Assembly (NCBI RefSeq): GCF_008369935.1
Contig: NZ_VTUZ01000003.1
Span: 310,001-374,000, forward strand
Direction: 5' to 3'
Source: Paraburkholderia panacisoli
Lineage (GTDB): Bacteria > Pseudomonadota > Gammaproteobacteria > Burkholderiales > Burkholderiaceae
Length of the DNA: 64,000 nt
The notes beneath the pieces are model-generated. The model had not been told where the DNA came from and searched no databases. It saw only the letters and a program-made list of their open reading frames with translations. Of the stretch, positions 53,314 to 62,558 are shown one piece after another. Every line of letters begins with the position of its first letter. The stretch's first letter is position 1. The translations under genes and the position numbers were made by a program.

Positions 53314-55824
53314 ATGCCCACCCCCTCTGACCGGACACGGTTGCCGCTGTCCAACTACCGGAAGAAGCGTGACTTTCATGTCACGCCAGAGCCCGCGCCA
53401 TCGGCTGGCGAAGCCTCGGAGGATGCCCACCCGTCGCTGTTTGTCGTGCAAAAGCACTGGGCTAGCCGGCTGCACTACGACTTTCGGCTCGAGCTTGATG
53501 GAGTCCTGCTGTCGTGGGCCGTGCCCAAAGGCCCGAGCTATGACCCGAAGGAAAAGCGGATGGCGATTCACGTCGAGAACCATCCGGTCGACTACGCGAG
53601 CTTCGAAGGCGCGATTCCGCCAAAGCAGTATGGGTCGGGCACCGTGCTCGTGTGGGACCGCGGCACGTGGGAGCCGGTCGGGGACCCACACGAGGGCATG
53701 AAAGCGGGCAAGCTCGTTTTTCGACTCCACGGTGAAAAGCTCGCCGGGTTGTGGGAGCTGGTGCGAATTGCCAAGCCGGAAGACAGGCAGGACCAGTGGA
53801 TGCTCTTCAAAAAGCGCGACGAGTGGGCCATACCGCTTTCAGAATACGATGTCATCAAGGCGCTCCCCGACAGTGTGGTCGCGAAGCCGCTTGGACTGGC
53901 GGAAGAACGCGAATCCAGGTCGGCGCGCCCCTCGCGCGATGCGGATTCGGAAATCGACCTCTCTGCCGCAGCGTCGGCGCCGCTTCCCGCAAAACTCGAG
54001 CCGCAACTCGCCACCCTGGCGAGTTCCCTGCCAACGGGAGGCGACTGGATAATCGAGGCCAAGCTGGATGGATATCGCTTGCTCGCACGTGTCGACAAGG
54101 GGCGTGTGCGACTCTTCACGAGCGGAGGACACGACTGGACAAAAAAGCTTGCCGGTCTCGCCGCAGAGGTCGAGCGACTCCCCGTCTCCAGTGCCTGGCT
54201 GGATGGCGAAATTGTCGTACTCAAGGATGGCATCCCTGATTTCGCTGCTCTGCAGGATGCGATAGACGGTGCTTCCAGCGGGAATATTGTCTTCTTCCTG
54301 TTTGACCTGGTGTACCTGGAGGACAAGGACCTGCGAAAGGTGCCGCTGAGCGCAAGACGCGCGCGCCTCGAGAAGCTTCTGGAACATGCGGGCGAACGGA
54401 TTCGCTTCTGCGAGGACTATGAGGCACCGCCGGCACAGGTATTTCAAGCCGCCTCGGACTTGGGGCTCGAAGGCCTGATGTTCAAGCGGCGCGATGCGCC
54501 GTACGTATCGGGACGCTCGCAAACGTGGTTAAAGGCCAAATGCCAGCTGAGGCAGGAGTTCGTCATCTGTGGCTTTACCAGTCGCGGCGGCACGGCTGGG
54601 GAAATTGGCAGCCTGTTACTCGGATATTACGTCGGTGGCAGGCTTCACGACGCCGGCAGCGTCGGCGCCGGCTGGGACGCCCGGACTGCACGGGACCTGT
54701 GGACCCGCCTTACCCCGCTCGAAATGGAATCCGCGCCATTTGACGTCGCCGCAGGCAAACCCCGGCGGTGGTCCAGGCGCGCCGCTGGCAGCGAACACTG
54801 GGTTCAACCGTTGTTGGTCGCGGAGGTCGAGTTTGCCGAGTGGACCACGGATGGTCTTGTACGACAGGCCTCGTTCAAAGGGCTGCGCACCGATAAGTCC
54901 GCAAGCAGCGTCGTCCGCGAGGCGACGAAGACGCTAGCACCGAGTCATCTGCCACAAGTCAAGGTAACCCACCCCGATAGAATCATCGACCCGACGACGG
55001 GCGTCACCAAGCTCGACCTCGCCCGCTACTACATAAGCGTTGCCCAGTGGATGCTGCCCCACCTGAAGGACCGCCCACTAGCCATGCTCCGCGCGCCCGT
55101 TGGCATCGCGGAAGAGCTGTTTTTCCAGAAGCACGCCGAGAAGACGGGGATGCCCGGTTTGAAAGCACACGACCGGAATCTGTGGCCAGGACACCCACCC
55201 TTGCTGACTGTCGACACGCTTGATGCGCTACTGTCTGCGTCGCAGATGAACGTTGTCGAGTTTCATACGTGGAACTCGACGGTTCGCCGGCTCGATGAGC
55301 CCGACCGGGTTATCTTCGACCTGGACCCCGGTGAAGGCGTTAAATGGAGGCAGGTTCAGGAGGCGGCACTTCTTGTACACACGCTCCTGCTGGAACTGGG
55401 GCTGAAGGCATGGCTGAAGACAAGCGGCGGCAAGGGGTTGCACATTGTGGTGCCGTTGACCCCCAGACTGGACTATGCCGCGGTGAAGTCGTTTTCACGC
55501 TCGTTTGTTCGGCATCTTGCGAAAACGATTCCCGAACGTTTTTCCGCCACATCCGGGGCGTCCAACCGAATCGGCAGGGTTTATGTCGACTACCTGCGCA
55601 ATGGGATTGGGCAGACAACGGTGGCGGCCTTTTCCGCCCGCGCACGACCCGGCATGGGGGTTTCGATGCCTGTTTCATGGGAGCAACTGTCCGCGCTGAA
55701 GAGCGGGGCGCAGTGGACGGTGCAGACGGCCCGCGAGCATCTTAGCTTCCAGACGCAGGACCCGTGGGCGGATTACTGGTCAAACAAGCAGACGTTGGCA
55801 TCAGCGTTAAAGCGCCTAAAATAA
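53314..55824 (+). CDS. ligD: ATP-dependent DNA ligase LigD for non-homologous end joining
   Basis: An 836-residue three-domain protein with the order phosphoesterase, ligase, polymerase. The phosphoesterase (about 30-190) has HYDFRLELDG and HVENHP. The ligase has K250 in EAKLDGYRL as the AMP-linked lysine, then LDGEIVVL and EGLMFKRRDAPY. The polymerase (about 550-830) has VIFDLDPGEGV with the metal Asp pair and TSGGKGLHIVVPL. It trims, fills and seals broken DNA ends with Ku. ATG 53314 is preferred to a TTG two codons earlier. Confidence 0.95.
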   Translation: MPTPSDRTRLPLSNYRKKRDFHVTPEPAPSAGEASEDAHPSLFVVQKHWASRLHYDFRLELDGVLLSWAVPKGPSYDPKEKRMAIHVENHPVDYASFEGAIPPKQYGSGTVLVWDRGTWEPVGDPHEGMKAGKLVFRLHGEKLAGLWELVRIAKPEDRQDQWMLFKKRDEWAIPLSEYDVIKALPDSVVAKPLGLAEERESRSARPSRDADSEIDLSAAASAPLPAKLEPQLATLASSLPTGGDWIIEAKLDGYRLLARVDKGRVRLFTSGGHDWTKKLAGLAAEVERLPVSSAWLDGEIVVLKDGIPDFAALQDAIDGASSGNIVFFLFDLVYLEDKDLRKVPLSARRARLEKLLEHAGERIRFCEDYEAPPAQVFQAASDLGLEGLMFKRRDAPYVSGRSQTWLKAKCQLRQEFVICGFTSRGGTAGEIGSLLLGYYVGGRLHDAGSVGAGWDARTARDLWTRLTPLEMESAPFDVAAGKPRRWSRRAAGSEHWVQPLLVAEVEFAEWTTDGLVRQASFKGLRTDKSASSVVREATKTLAPSHLPQVKVTHPDRIIDPTTGVTKLDLARYYISVAQWMLPHLKDRPLAMLRAPVGIAEELFFQKHAEKTGMPGLKAHDRNLWPGHPPLLTVDTLDALLSASQMNVVEFHTWNSTVRRLDEPDRVIFDLDPGEGVKWRQVQEAALLVHTLLLELGLKAWLKTSGGKGLHIVVPLTPRLDYAAVKSFSRSFVRHLAKTIPERFSATSGASNRIGRVYVDYLRNGIGQTTVAAFSARARPGMGVSMPVSWEQLSALKSGAQWTVQTAREHLSFQTQDPWADYWSNKQTLASALKRLK

Positions 55825-55949
55825 ATCGACTGTTGGTCGGCGCTGGAACGTGGGACGTTCCGGGCTCGACCAGGCAGTTCGGAGTTCCGGCGGGGCACAC
55901 GCATTGCCCGGCCGACTGGCTGAACCCGCCCATCCGCGAGGAGAAGTCC

Positions 55950-56873
55950 ATGCCCGCTCGTTCAATCGCCTCCCTATCCCTGTCTTTCGGGCTCGTTTCC
56001 ATACCTGTCAAGCTTTACTCCGCGACAGAGAGCTCGTCTGAAGTCAGGTTCAATATGCTCGCTCCAGACGGGTCCCGGGTGAAGCAGCAGTACATCTCGG
56101 AGGCGACAGGCGCTGTCGTCGAACGTTCGACCATGAAGAAGGGCTACGAATTCGAAAAGGACAAGTTCGTCGTGTTCAGTGCCGACGAACTCAAAGCGCT
56201 TGAAGACGCTGCGAGTCACGTCGTCGAGATCGTGGCCTTTATCCCGGAGAAAGCGGTTGACCCGGTTTACTACGAGAAGGCGTACTACATTGCTCCAGAC
56301 AAACGCGGTGGGAAGCCATACAGCTTATTGCAGCAGGCGCTGGCAGAGAGTGGCCGTTGCGCACTTGCCAAATGGGCTGCTAAAGGCAAGACCCGAATCG
56401 TACAGGTGCGGCCTGAAGCTGACGGACTCGTGTTTCAACAGTTGCTCTACGCGGACGAGGTTCGCCCGTTGAAAGAGTTCAATATCGAACACGTGCAGGT
56501 GTCCGATGCCGAATTGAAGCTGGCGCTTCAGATTATCGAACAGGGCGCCGAAGACAATTACGACCCGACTGCGTACGAGGACGAAGAGAAGAAGCGCATC
56601 CTTGCAGCCATCGACGAGAAGATTGAAGGCAAGCAGGTGGTCACGAACGAGCCTGTGGAAGCCGGGTCGGGCGGTGCTGAAGTCATTGACCTGATGGAAG
56701 CCTTGCGCGCAAGTCTTAAGGGAGGCGCAAAGGCAAAGCCCGCTTCAGCACCGAGGCGCAAGAGCGCGGAGCCTGTCACGGAAATGGCGGTTGCCCCGAA
56801 GACGCGCAAGCCCGCTGCACGTGCACTCAAAGCCCCTGCCGAGGAACCCGCAAAGGTCCGGGCACGAAAGTGA
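55950..56873 (+). CDS. ku: Ku protein for non-homologous end joining
   Basis: A 307-residue Ku. ASLSLSFGLVSIPVKLYSAT begins the ring-forming core, and YEKAYYIAPDKRGGKPYSLL and KEFNIEHVQVSDAELKLA are conserved. The last 60 residues are a Lys/Pro/Ala-rich tail (AKAKPASAPRRKSAEP and on) of the kind that binds DNA and recruits LigD. The ATG follows GAGGAGAAG. It is 125 bases after ligD, and its stop overlaps the GTG of the next gene. Confidence 0.95.
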   Translation: MPARSIASLSLSFGLVSIPVKLYSATESSSEVRFNMLAPDGSRVKQQYISEATGAVVERSTMKKGYEFEKDKFVVFSADELKALEDAASHVVEIVAFIPEKAVDPVYYEKAYYIAPDKRGGKPYSLLQQALAESGRCALAKWAAKGKTRIVQVRPEADGLVFQQLLYADEVRPLKEFNIEHVQVSDAELKLALQIIEQGAEDNYDPTAYEDEEKKRILAAIDEKIEGKQVVTNEPVEAGSGGAEVIDLMEALRASLKGGAKAKPASAPRRKSAEPVTEMAVAPKTRKPAARALKAPAEEPAKVRARK

Positions 56874-57709
56874 CATCAAAAGATACCGCGCGCGAGATTT
56901 CGATGCGCGAGTTGAAATCGATGCTCGGGGTTTCCCGCCACGTGGTTTCTGGGCTGGTCGCAGCCGGATTCGTCACGCCCACTCGTGGGCCGCGAAACGG
57001 GTATCGATTTACCTTTCAGGATGTCGTTCTGCTTCGGACTGCATTGCAGTTGCGCAGTGCCCAGATACCGCCGCGCAAGATAATTCAGGCGCTATCGCGG
57101 CTCAGGGAGGTACTGCCGGATGAACTGCCGCTAACCGGCATTCGCGTAACGGCGGTCGGGAACGATGTGGCAGTAAAAACCGGGCCCTCCCAGTGGGATG
57201 CGGTCACCGGGCAACTTCTGCTGGATTTTGAAGTCGCTGAAATCAAGGGCGATGTCGTGTTCCTCGACATGGAAGTTGGACAAAAGGACCTCGCGCGCCA
57301 GGCTGAGGAATGGTACGACCTCGCCGGACAGCTTAGAACGTCGGATATCAAGGGTGCTGAACAGGCATACAGAAAGGCCATAGCGGTATCGCCCGAACCG
57401 TTCTACGCAGCCTACGTCGACCTGGGCGCGCTGCTGTGTGAACTCGAAGCGCGTTGCGATGACGCGCTTCATGCATTTAATGAGGCGTTGTCCCACTTTC
57501 CTGACGACTCCGTCCTGCATTTCAACCGGGCCATCGCCTATGAGGAACTGGGCCGGCTTGACGACGCTGAGCGCAGTTATAAGCGCTGTATCGAGCTTGA
57601 CCCGTCGTATGCCGACGCACATCACAATCTGGCGATCCTGCTTGAGACGCGCGGGGACCAACAGGGCCTAATACGGCATTTGAGCGCGTATCGCCGGTTG
57701 ACGGACTGA
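56870..57709 (+). CDS. MerR-type HTH protein with C-terminal TPR repeats
   Basis: A 279-residue protein. Residues 10-75 form a MerR winged helix (ISMRELKSMLGVSRHVVSGLV, RNGYRFTFQDVVLLRTA, shown in part). A middle beta-rich linker follows, then about three TPR repeats (AEEWYDLAGQLRTSDIKGAE, AYVDLGALLCELEARCDDAL, LHFNRAIAYEELGRLDDAE, DAHHNLAILLETRGD). The GTG start at 56870 overlaps the ku stop (GTGA), so it is translationally coupled to Ku. It probably regulates the module or tethers a partner; neither is shown by sequence. Confidence 0.85.
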   Translation: MTSKDTAREISMRELKSMLGVSRHVVSGLVAAGFVTPTRGPRNGYRFTFQDVVLLRTALQLRSAQIPPRKIIQALSRLREVLPDELPLTGIRVTAVGNDVAVKTGPSQWDAVTGQLLLDFEVAEIKGDVVFLDMEVGQKDLARQAEEWYDLAGQLRTSDIKGAEQAYRKAIAVSPEPFYAAYVDLGALLCELEARCDDALHAFNEALSHFPDDSVLHFNRAIAYEELGRLDDAERSYKRCIELDPSYADAHHNLAILLETRGDQQGLIRHLSAYRRLTD

Positions 57710-57894
57710 ATTACTGCCACTGCTGCGACGCGGCGGCGTTCATATCGCTCGCGGCTGTGTGACTGTGCGGAACAGGCTCGGCCGCGGCCGCGGACGCGCA
57801 ATCGAAGCGTTGCACCTTCGCCAGTTCCAAAATCGGAAACCCCATCGCCAGACGCTTCGGACAGCTGGCGACGGCATTTTATAAGGTAAGGGCC

Positions 57895-58176
57895 ATGGAC
57901 CGTTCTGAATTTCTGCTGGTCACGCAACAACTAGCGGCAGCGGCGCAAATTCTTGCCACGGCCGGTCCGCAGGACCTGCGGGCAGACGCGCTCCGGATGC
58001 TCGAACTCTTTCGTCGGTACGACCAGATTGGCACTGCTTCGCATGTGGTTGCAACATCAAACGACGAGTTGTTTGCACGCACGGGCCACGCCGCTCTCAC
58101 AATGGCTGGCCGCAATGAGTTCGCCGCATCGCATGCTCTTCTTGTACAGGCCAAGTCTCTATTAACCGAGGCATGA
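57895..58176 (+). CDS. Small helical protein, function unknown
   Basis: A 93-residue protein with TPR-like or simple helical character (MDRSEFLLVTQQLAAAAQIL, DALRMLELFRRYDQIGTASH). TAAGGTAAGGG lies before the ATG. It follows the MerR-TPR gene by 185 bases in the same direction, so it could be part of the same unit. No family is recognised. Confidence 0.55.
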   Translation: MDRSEFLLVTQQLAAAAQILATAGPQDLRADALRMLELFRRYDQIGTASHVVATSNDELFARTGHAALTMAGRNEFAASHALLVQAKSLLTEA

Positions 58177-58274
58177 AATCAGCGGCGGCGAACTGGAAGC
58201 GGCCATCTACCCCTGGCGTGTCGCGTCATCGGATGGCACCGAGATAAGTGCGCTTCGTTGAAGGTACGGCGATT

Positions 58275-58922
58275 ATGAGGTCGCAACAAACTGTAGCCGG
58301 AATCGACATTGGCGGAGACCGGAAGGGAAACCATCTCGTTATCCTGCGTGGCTCCGAGATTGTGTGCAACCTCCGCAAGGATGCGCCAGAGCAGATGCTC
58401 GAAAAGTGCATCGAATTTGAGGTGGCAGCGGTGGGCATTGACGCACCCTGTCTGTGGCGAGTCGGCGAGGCCGGAAGGCAAGCAGAGAAGGAGCTCGCGC
58501 AGCGACGGGTCTTTTCGTTCGCCACACCGACTCGTGAACTGGCCATGGCCAGTAAGAGCGGATTCTACGGATGGATGTTCAACGGCGAGCGTGTCTATCA
58601 GGCATTCGCGCCACATTTTCCTCTTTTCAAAAATGGGGGAGAAATCGGTGACCGAGTCTGCTTTGAGACGTTTCCCCACGCCATAACCAGCGCCCTTCTC
58701 AGGACTGAAGTCGCATCTGCGAAGCGAAAGCGAACCCAGCGCCGAGAAATTCTTGAAGATGCAGGAATTGAGGCGACGTCGCTGAGGTCTATCGACGAAG
58801 TGGATGCGGCGCTGTGTGCCTTGACAGCAAATTTCCTGCTTGAAGGGAGCATCGTAGCGTACGGCGACGAGCTCGGCGGATTCATTGTCGTGCCCGTTCC
58901 AACTGGCCACAGAAGGCTTTAG
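58275..58922 (+). CDS. DUF429 family protein
   Basis: A 215-residue protein. AGIDIGGDRKGNHLVIL is an RNase H-like first strand, VAAVGIDAPCLW the second with its Asp, and FETFPHAIT and SIDEVDAALCALTANFLL the conserved C-terminal parts of DUF429. These proteins are predicted RNase H-fold nucleases of unknown role. The ATG at 58275 is taken because of GAAGG upstream; a GTG at 58248 is possible. It lies downstream of the end-joining genes, which makes a DNA or RNA repair link thinkable. Confidence 0.8.
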   Translation: MRSQQTVAGIDIGGDRKGNHLVILRGSEIVCNLRKDAPEQMLEKCIEFEVAAVGIDAPCLWRVGEAGRQAEKELAQRRVFSFATPTRELAMASKSGFYGWMFNGERVYQAFAPHFPLFKNGGEIGDRVCFETFPHAITSALLRTEVASAKRKRTQRREILEDAGIEATSLRSIDEVDAALCALTANFLLEGSIVAYGDELGGFIVVPVPTGHRRL

Positions 58923-59500
58923 TCAGACCGTTTTCGCGATTGAATGAACTGGCACGCCCCAGGCGAATAGCACCGTCAGGGGTCTCGTGAACTCGTTATG
59001 CGCACATGGGAATTCGCTCACGAGCGACCGCAGTGCTGCTGTCAATGGCGGCTTTTGGTTCGACCGGAGCAGTACGGAGGATAGGCGCGGTAGCGGAATC
59101 GATAGGGTTGGGCGAGCGGTCCGTGCCAGGACGCCAGCGTTCGGCATCGGCATCGGTATCGGCGGCGTGTCATATTTTCCCGGCGCGTGGCGAAGTTGCC
59201 TCGAATCCGGCGGTTATCGATTAGCCATGCCGCGCGTGATACGGCGCTGGGCATATTCCGCACCACAGAACTGATTCCACGCAGGCAAAACGTCGGCGAA
59301 TCCCCGTGCCACGCAGGTCTTCAGGCTCGCGGCCCATGGCACCCGCCGCCCGGGCCGCGTGATCGGCCTCTCGGCACCCAATTTCCGTCGGGGTTTCCTC
59401 CACTATTTTACTTAGCCACCTAAGCATAAAGTCGAGACTCCTTTGAACGAGGACGTCCGGGTTCATGCCCGGAAAATGCGGACACTGAAGGGGACGGCGC
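58923..59500. other. Intergenic stretch with possible relics
   Basis: About 580 bases. On the minus strand, one frame gives VARGFADVLPAWNQFCGAEY and a stop near 59222, and another gives MLRWLSKIVEETPTE starting near 59428. These could be parts of one small frameshifted gene, but I cannot identify it. The promoter of the ABC operon should lie at the right end. Confidence 0.35.
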
Positions 59501-61240
59501 GTGGAATTGACTACCGGTGCGACAGCGGGTGCGATCAGGCGCACGCGATGGTCGAGCAAGTGGGTGATCATCGGCAGCGCGGTTGTCATCGTGTCGCTGC
59601 TGGCGTTGATCCCGCTGACCTTCCTGTTGTGGCAGAGCTTCTTCACGCCGCAAATCGCCGACACGCCGGCTGTCGTGACGTTCGAAAACTATGTGACGGC
59701 ATTCGGCAGCAAGGAAACGCTGCGCACGCTGGGGACGTCGCTGAGATTCGCGATCGGCGCGTCGCTGGTGTCGTTCGTGATCGGCACGCTGCTCGCATGG
59801 ATCATCGAGCGCACGAATACGCCGTGGCGCAAGCTCTTCTACGCGATCACGATCGTCCCGTTGATCATCCCCAGCATCCTGTTCACGATCTCGTGGATCT
59901 TTCTGGCGAGCCCGAAAATCGGCGTGCTCAATGTCGCGCTCGGCGCGTTGTTCGGCACCACGAAGCCGCTGTTCAACATCTACAGCATCGGCGGCATGAT
60001 CTGGGTCGACGGTCTGCATTATTCGACGATGGCCTTTCTGCTGATGTCGGCAGCCTTTCGCGGTATGGACCCGTCGCTAGAGGAGTCGTCGCTGATGTGC
60101 GGTGCGGGCATCGGCCGCACGATGTGGCGTATCACGCTGCGGCTTGCGTTACCGGCCGTCGCGTCCACGTTGCTGATCCTGTTCGTGCGCGCGCTTGAAT
60201 CGTTCGAAGTGCCCGCGCTGATCGGCTTGCCCGTCAAACTGCAGGTGTTCACGTCATCGATCTATGAAGCGATCGAACAGTATCCGAGTCAGATCGGGCT
60301 CGCTTCCGCGTATTCGATGCTGCTCGTCGTGATCACGTCGCTGTGCCTGTATGTGCAGTCCCGCGTCACCGGGCGCAACGACCGCTTTTCGACGATGACG
60401 GGTAAGGGCTTCAGGCCGCGCGTCGTCGATATCGGACGTTGGCGGTATCTGACGGTGGGCATCTTCGTCGTCTATTTCCTGTTGCTCGTCGCGTTGCCGT
60501 TCGCGGTGCTGCTGTGGTCGTCGCTGCAAATGTACTACCGTTCGCCGTCGCTCGATGCGCTCCATCATCTGTCGTTCGCGGCCTACCGATACATCCTGCA
60601 TCTGGCGGTGCTGCGCAGCGCGGTGGTCAACAGCCTGCTGTTGTCGGTGGGCTGTGCGACGGCCGTCATGCTGCTGAGCGCCGTCATCAGCTGGATCGTC
60701 ATCAAGACGAAGCTGCCGGGCCGCGCGCTGCTCAACAATCTCGCGTCGTTGCCGCTCGTGTTTCCGGGCCTCGTGCTGGGTCTGTCGTTCATGATCGTGT
60801 CGTTGAAGATTGACATCGGCATCTACGGCACGCTGTGGATTCTGCTGCTCGCTTATGTGACGCGTTTCATGCCGTATGGCATGCGCTATACGTCCACGTC
60901 GATGATGCAGATCCACAAGGAACTCGAGGAATCAGCCGCGATGAGCTGCGCGACGTGGACTACGACGTTCTATCGGATCGTCCTCCCGTTGTTGAAGCCT
61001 GGCCTGCTGGCCGGCTGGATCTACGTGATGATCGTGTCGATCCGCGAGCTGTCGAGTGCGGTGCTGCTGTATAGCCCCGGCTCGGAGACGGTATCGATCG
61101 TGATCTGGGAACTGTGGCAGAACGGTCAATACGTCGAACTGTCGGCGTTGAGCGTGATGCTGGTGATCGCACTGCTCGCGCTCGTCTCGATTGCGCAATA
61201 CATCGGTGGGAAGTTCGGCGTGAAGGCGAATCAGCGCTGA
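59501..61240 (+). CDS. Iron(III)-type ABC transporter permease, fused two-copy form
   Basis: A 579-residue membrane protein with about twelve helices made of two permease halves, as in FbpB/SfuB-type importers. Each half has an EAA loop: EESSLMCGAGIGRTMWRITL near residue 195 and EESAAMSCATWTTTFYRIVL near residue 475. It starts with GTG after a GGGGAC-type site. It is followed by its ATPase gene, and a matching binding protein gene lies beyond on the other strand. Substrates of this family are ferric iron, phosphonates, polyamines or thiamine. Confidence 0.9.
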   Translation: MELTTGATAGAIRRTRWSSKWVIIGSAVVIVSLLALIPLTFLLWQSFFTPQIADTPAVVTFENYVTAFGSKETLRTLGTSLRFAIGASLVSFVIGTLLAWIIERTNTPWRKLFYAITIVPLIIPSILFTISWIFLASPKIGVLNVALGALFGTTKPLFNIYSIGGMIWVDGLHYSTMAFLLMSAAFRGMDPSLEESSLMCGAGIGRTMWRITLRLALPAVASTLLILFVRALESFEVPALIGLPVKLQVFTSSIYEAIEQYPSQIGLASAYSMLLVVITSLCLYVQSRVTGRNDRFSTMTGKGFRPRVVDIGRWRYLTVGIFVVYFLLLVALPFAVLLWSSLQMYYRSPSLDALHHLSFAAYRYILHLAVLRSAVVNSLLLSVGCATAVMLLSAVISWIVIKTKLPGRALLNNLASLPLVFPGLVLGLSFMIVSLKIDIGIYGTLWILLLAYVTRFMPYGMRYTSTSMMQIHKELEESAAMSCATWTTTFYRIVLPLLKPGLLAGWIYVMIVSIRELSSAVLLYSPGSETVSIVIWELWQNGQYVELSALSVMLVIALLALVSIAQYIGGKFGVKANQR

Positions 61241-61293
61241 GCCGGCGCATCCGGCCACTTCACTCCGCAACATCGAATCGTCTGGAGAAACAC

Positions 61294-62409
61294 GTGCTGA
61301 ATGTACAAGGTCTGAATACCGAATACGTCGACGGCAACAAAGTGCGGGTCCGCGCGGCACGCGACGTTTCTTTCGAAGTGCCGGCCGGCAAGCTGTTCAC
61401 GTTGCTCGGGCCGAGCGGCTGCGGCAAGACGACGACGCTGCGTTCGATCGCGGGACTGGAGAAGCCGGTTGGGGGCTCGATTCGCGTGAACGGCGTGACG
61501 GTGTTTTCGTCCGACTCGCACACGTTTGTTCCGCCGAATCGCCGGCAGTTCGGCATGGTGTTTCAGTCCTACGCGATCTGGCCGCATATGACGGTGTTTC
61601 GCAACGCGAGCTTTCCGCTCGAAGTGGGCACGAAGAAGTACTCGAAGCGCGAGATCGAAGAGAAGGTGATGCGCGTGCTGACGGCGGTCGGCCTCGATCA
61701 CGTGGCGGATCGCGATGCGACGAAGATGTCGGGCGGGCAGCAGCAGCGTCTCGCGCTGGCGCGCGCGCTCGTGATGGAGCCGAAGCTGCTGTTGCTCGAC
61801 GAGCCGCTGTCCAATCTCGACGCGAAACTGCGCGAGAAGATGCGCTTCGAACTGAAGCGCATGCAGCGCGATCTGCGCATCACGACGATCTACGTGACGC
61901 ACGATCAGGAAGAAGCGCTCGCGCTGTCGCATGAAATCGCCGTGATGAAGGACGGCCAGATCGTGCAGAAGGCCGCGCCGCGCGACATCTACGATTTGCC
62001 GAATAGCCGTTTCGTCGCGGATTTCGTCGGCTCGACCAATTTCATCGACGGCACGGTGCGCCATTGCGAGGCCGACAGCGGCAATATCATCGTCGATTCC
62101 GCGATCGGCACGATTGCGGTGGCGAATGCGACAGCGTGCCGCGAAGGCGACGAGATCTCGATCTCGCTGCGTCCCGAGAACGTGATGGTTCACGAGACGC
62201 GCGAAGCGGCGCAGGGGCAGCGCAACGTGTTCGAAGGCACGGTATTCGCGAAGGTCTTTCTCGGCGAAACGCTCGATTTCCAGATCAGCGTCAACGGACA
62301 GACCGTGCTTGCGCGTGTTCACCCTTCGCATAAGACGCCGGTCGGACAACCGATCTGGTTCTCCGTCGATCCGGCCTGTTGCATTGCATTGCGTAGTGAG
62401 AAAGTCTGA
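61294..62409 (+). CDS. Iron(III)-type ABC transporter ATPase
   Basis: A 371-residue ATPase. Walker A is GPSGCGKTTT, the Q-loop is VFQSYAIWPHMT, the signature is MSGGQQQR, Walker B is LLLLDEPLSNLDAK and the H-loop is TIYVTHDQEEALA. A TOBE domain follows (SLRPENVMV). It begins with GTG at 61294 after TGGAGAAA; 53 bases separate it from the permease gene. It resembles PotA/FbpC-type proteins and energises the fused permease. Confidence 0.92.
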   Translation: MLNVQGLNTEYVDGNKVRVRAARDVSFEVPAGKLFTLLGPSGCGKTTTLRSIAGLEKPVGGSIRVNGVTVFSSDSHTFVPPNRRQFGMVFQSYAIWPHMTVFRNASFPLEVGTKKYSKREIEEKVMRVLTAVGLDHVADRDATKMSGGQQQRLALARALVMEPKLLLLDEPLSNLDAKLREKMRFELKRMQRDLRITTIYVTHDQEEALALSHEIAVMKDGQIVQKAAPRDIYDLPNSRFVADFVGSTNFIDGTVRHCEADSGNIIVDSAIGTIAVANATACREGDEISISLRPENVMVHETREAAQGQRNVFEGTVFAKVFLGETLDFQISVNGQTVLARVHPSHKTPVGQPIWFSVDPACCIALRSEKV

Positions 62410-62464
62410 GAGAGATAGCGCGGCAGTCCGTAACAGCAACAATAACGTCCTTTAGCAAGCGCTC

Positions 62465-62515
62465 CGCTCGCGAATAACGGGTCATGCTGGGCCCATTGTT
62501 CGCGAGCGTTTTTTT
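62465..62515 (+). terminator. Rho-independent terminator of the ABC operon
   Basis: cgctcgcgaa at 62465-62474 pairs perfectly with ttcgcgagcg at 62499-62508, followed directly by a run of seven T. It lies 56 bases after the ATPase stop. The T-run is only on the plus-strand side, so it ends plus-strand transcription. Confidence 0.88.
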
Positions 62516-62558
62516 GCGCACGCCCCGGCAATGAGACGCGCGCGATTTCATGCGGAAT

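Noticed and set aside
61231..62442. Minus-strand open frame of 403 codons
   Set aside because: It is antisense to the ABC ATPase gene, which has every expected motif.
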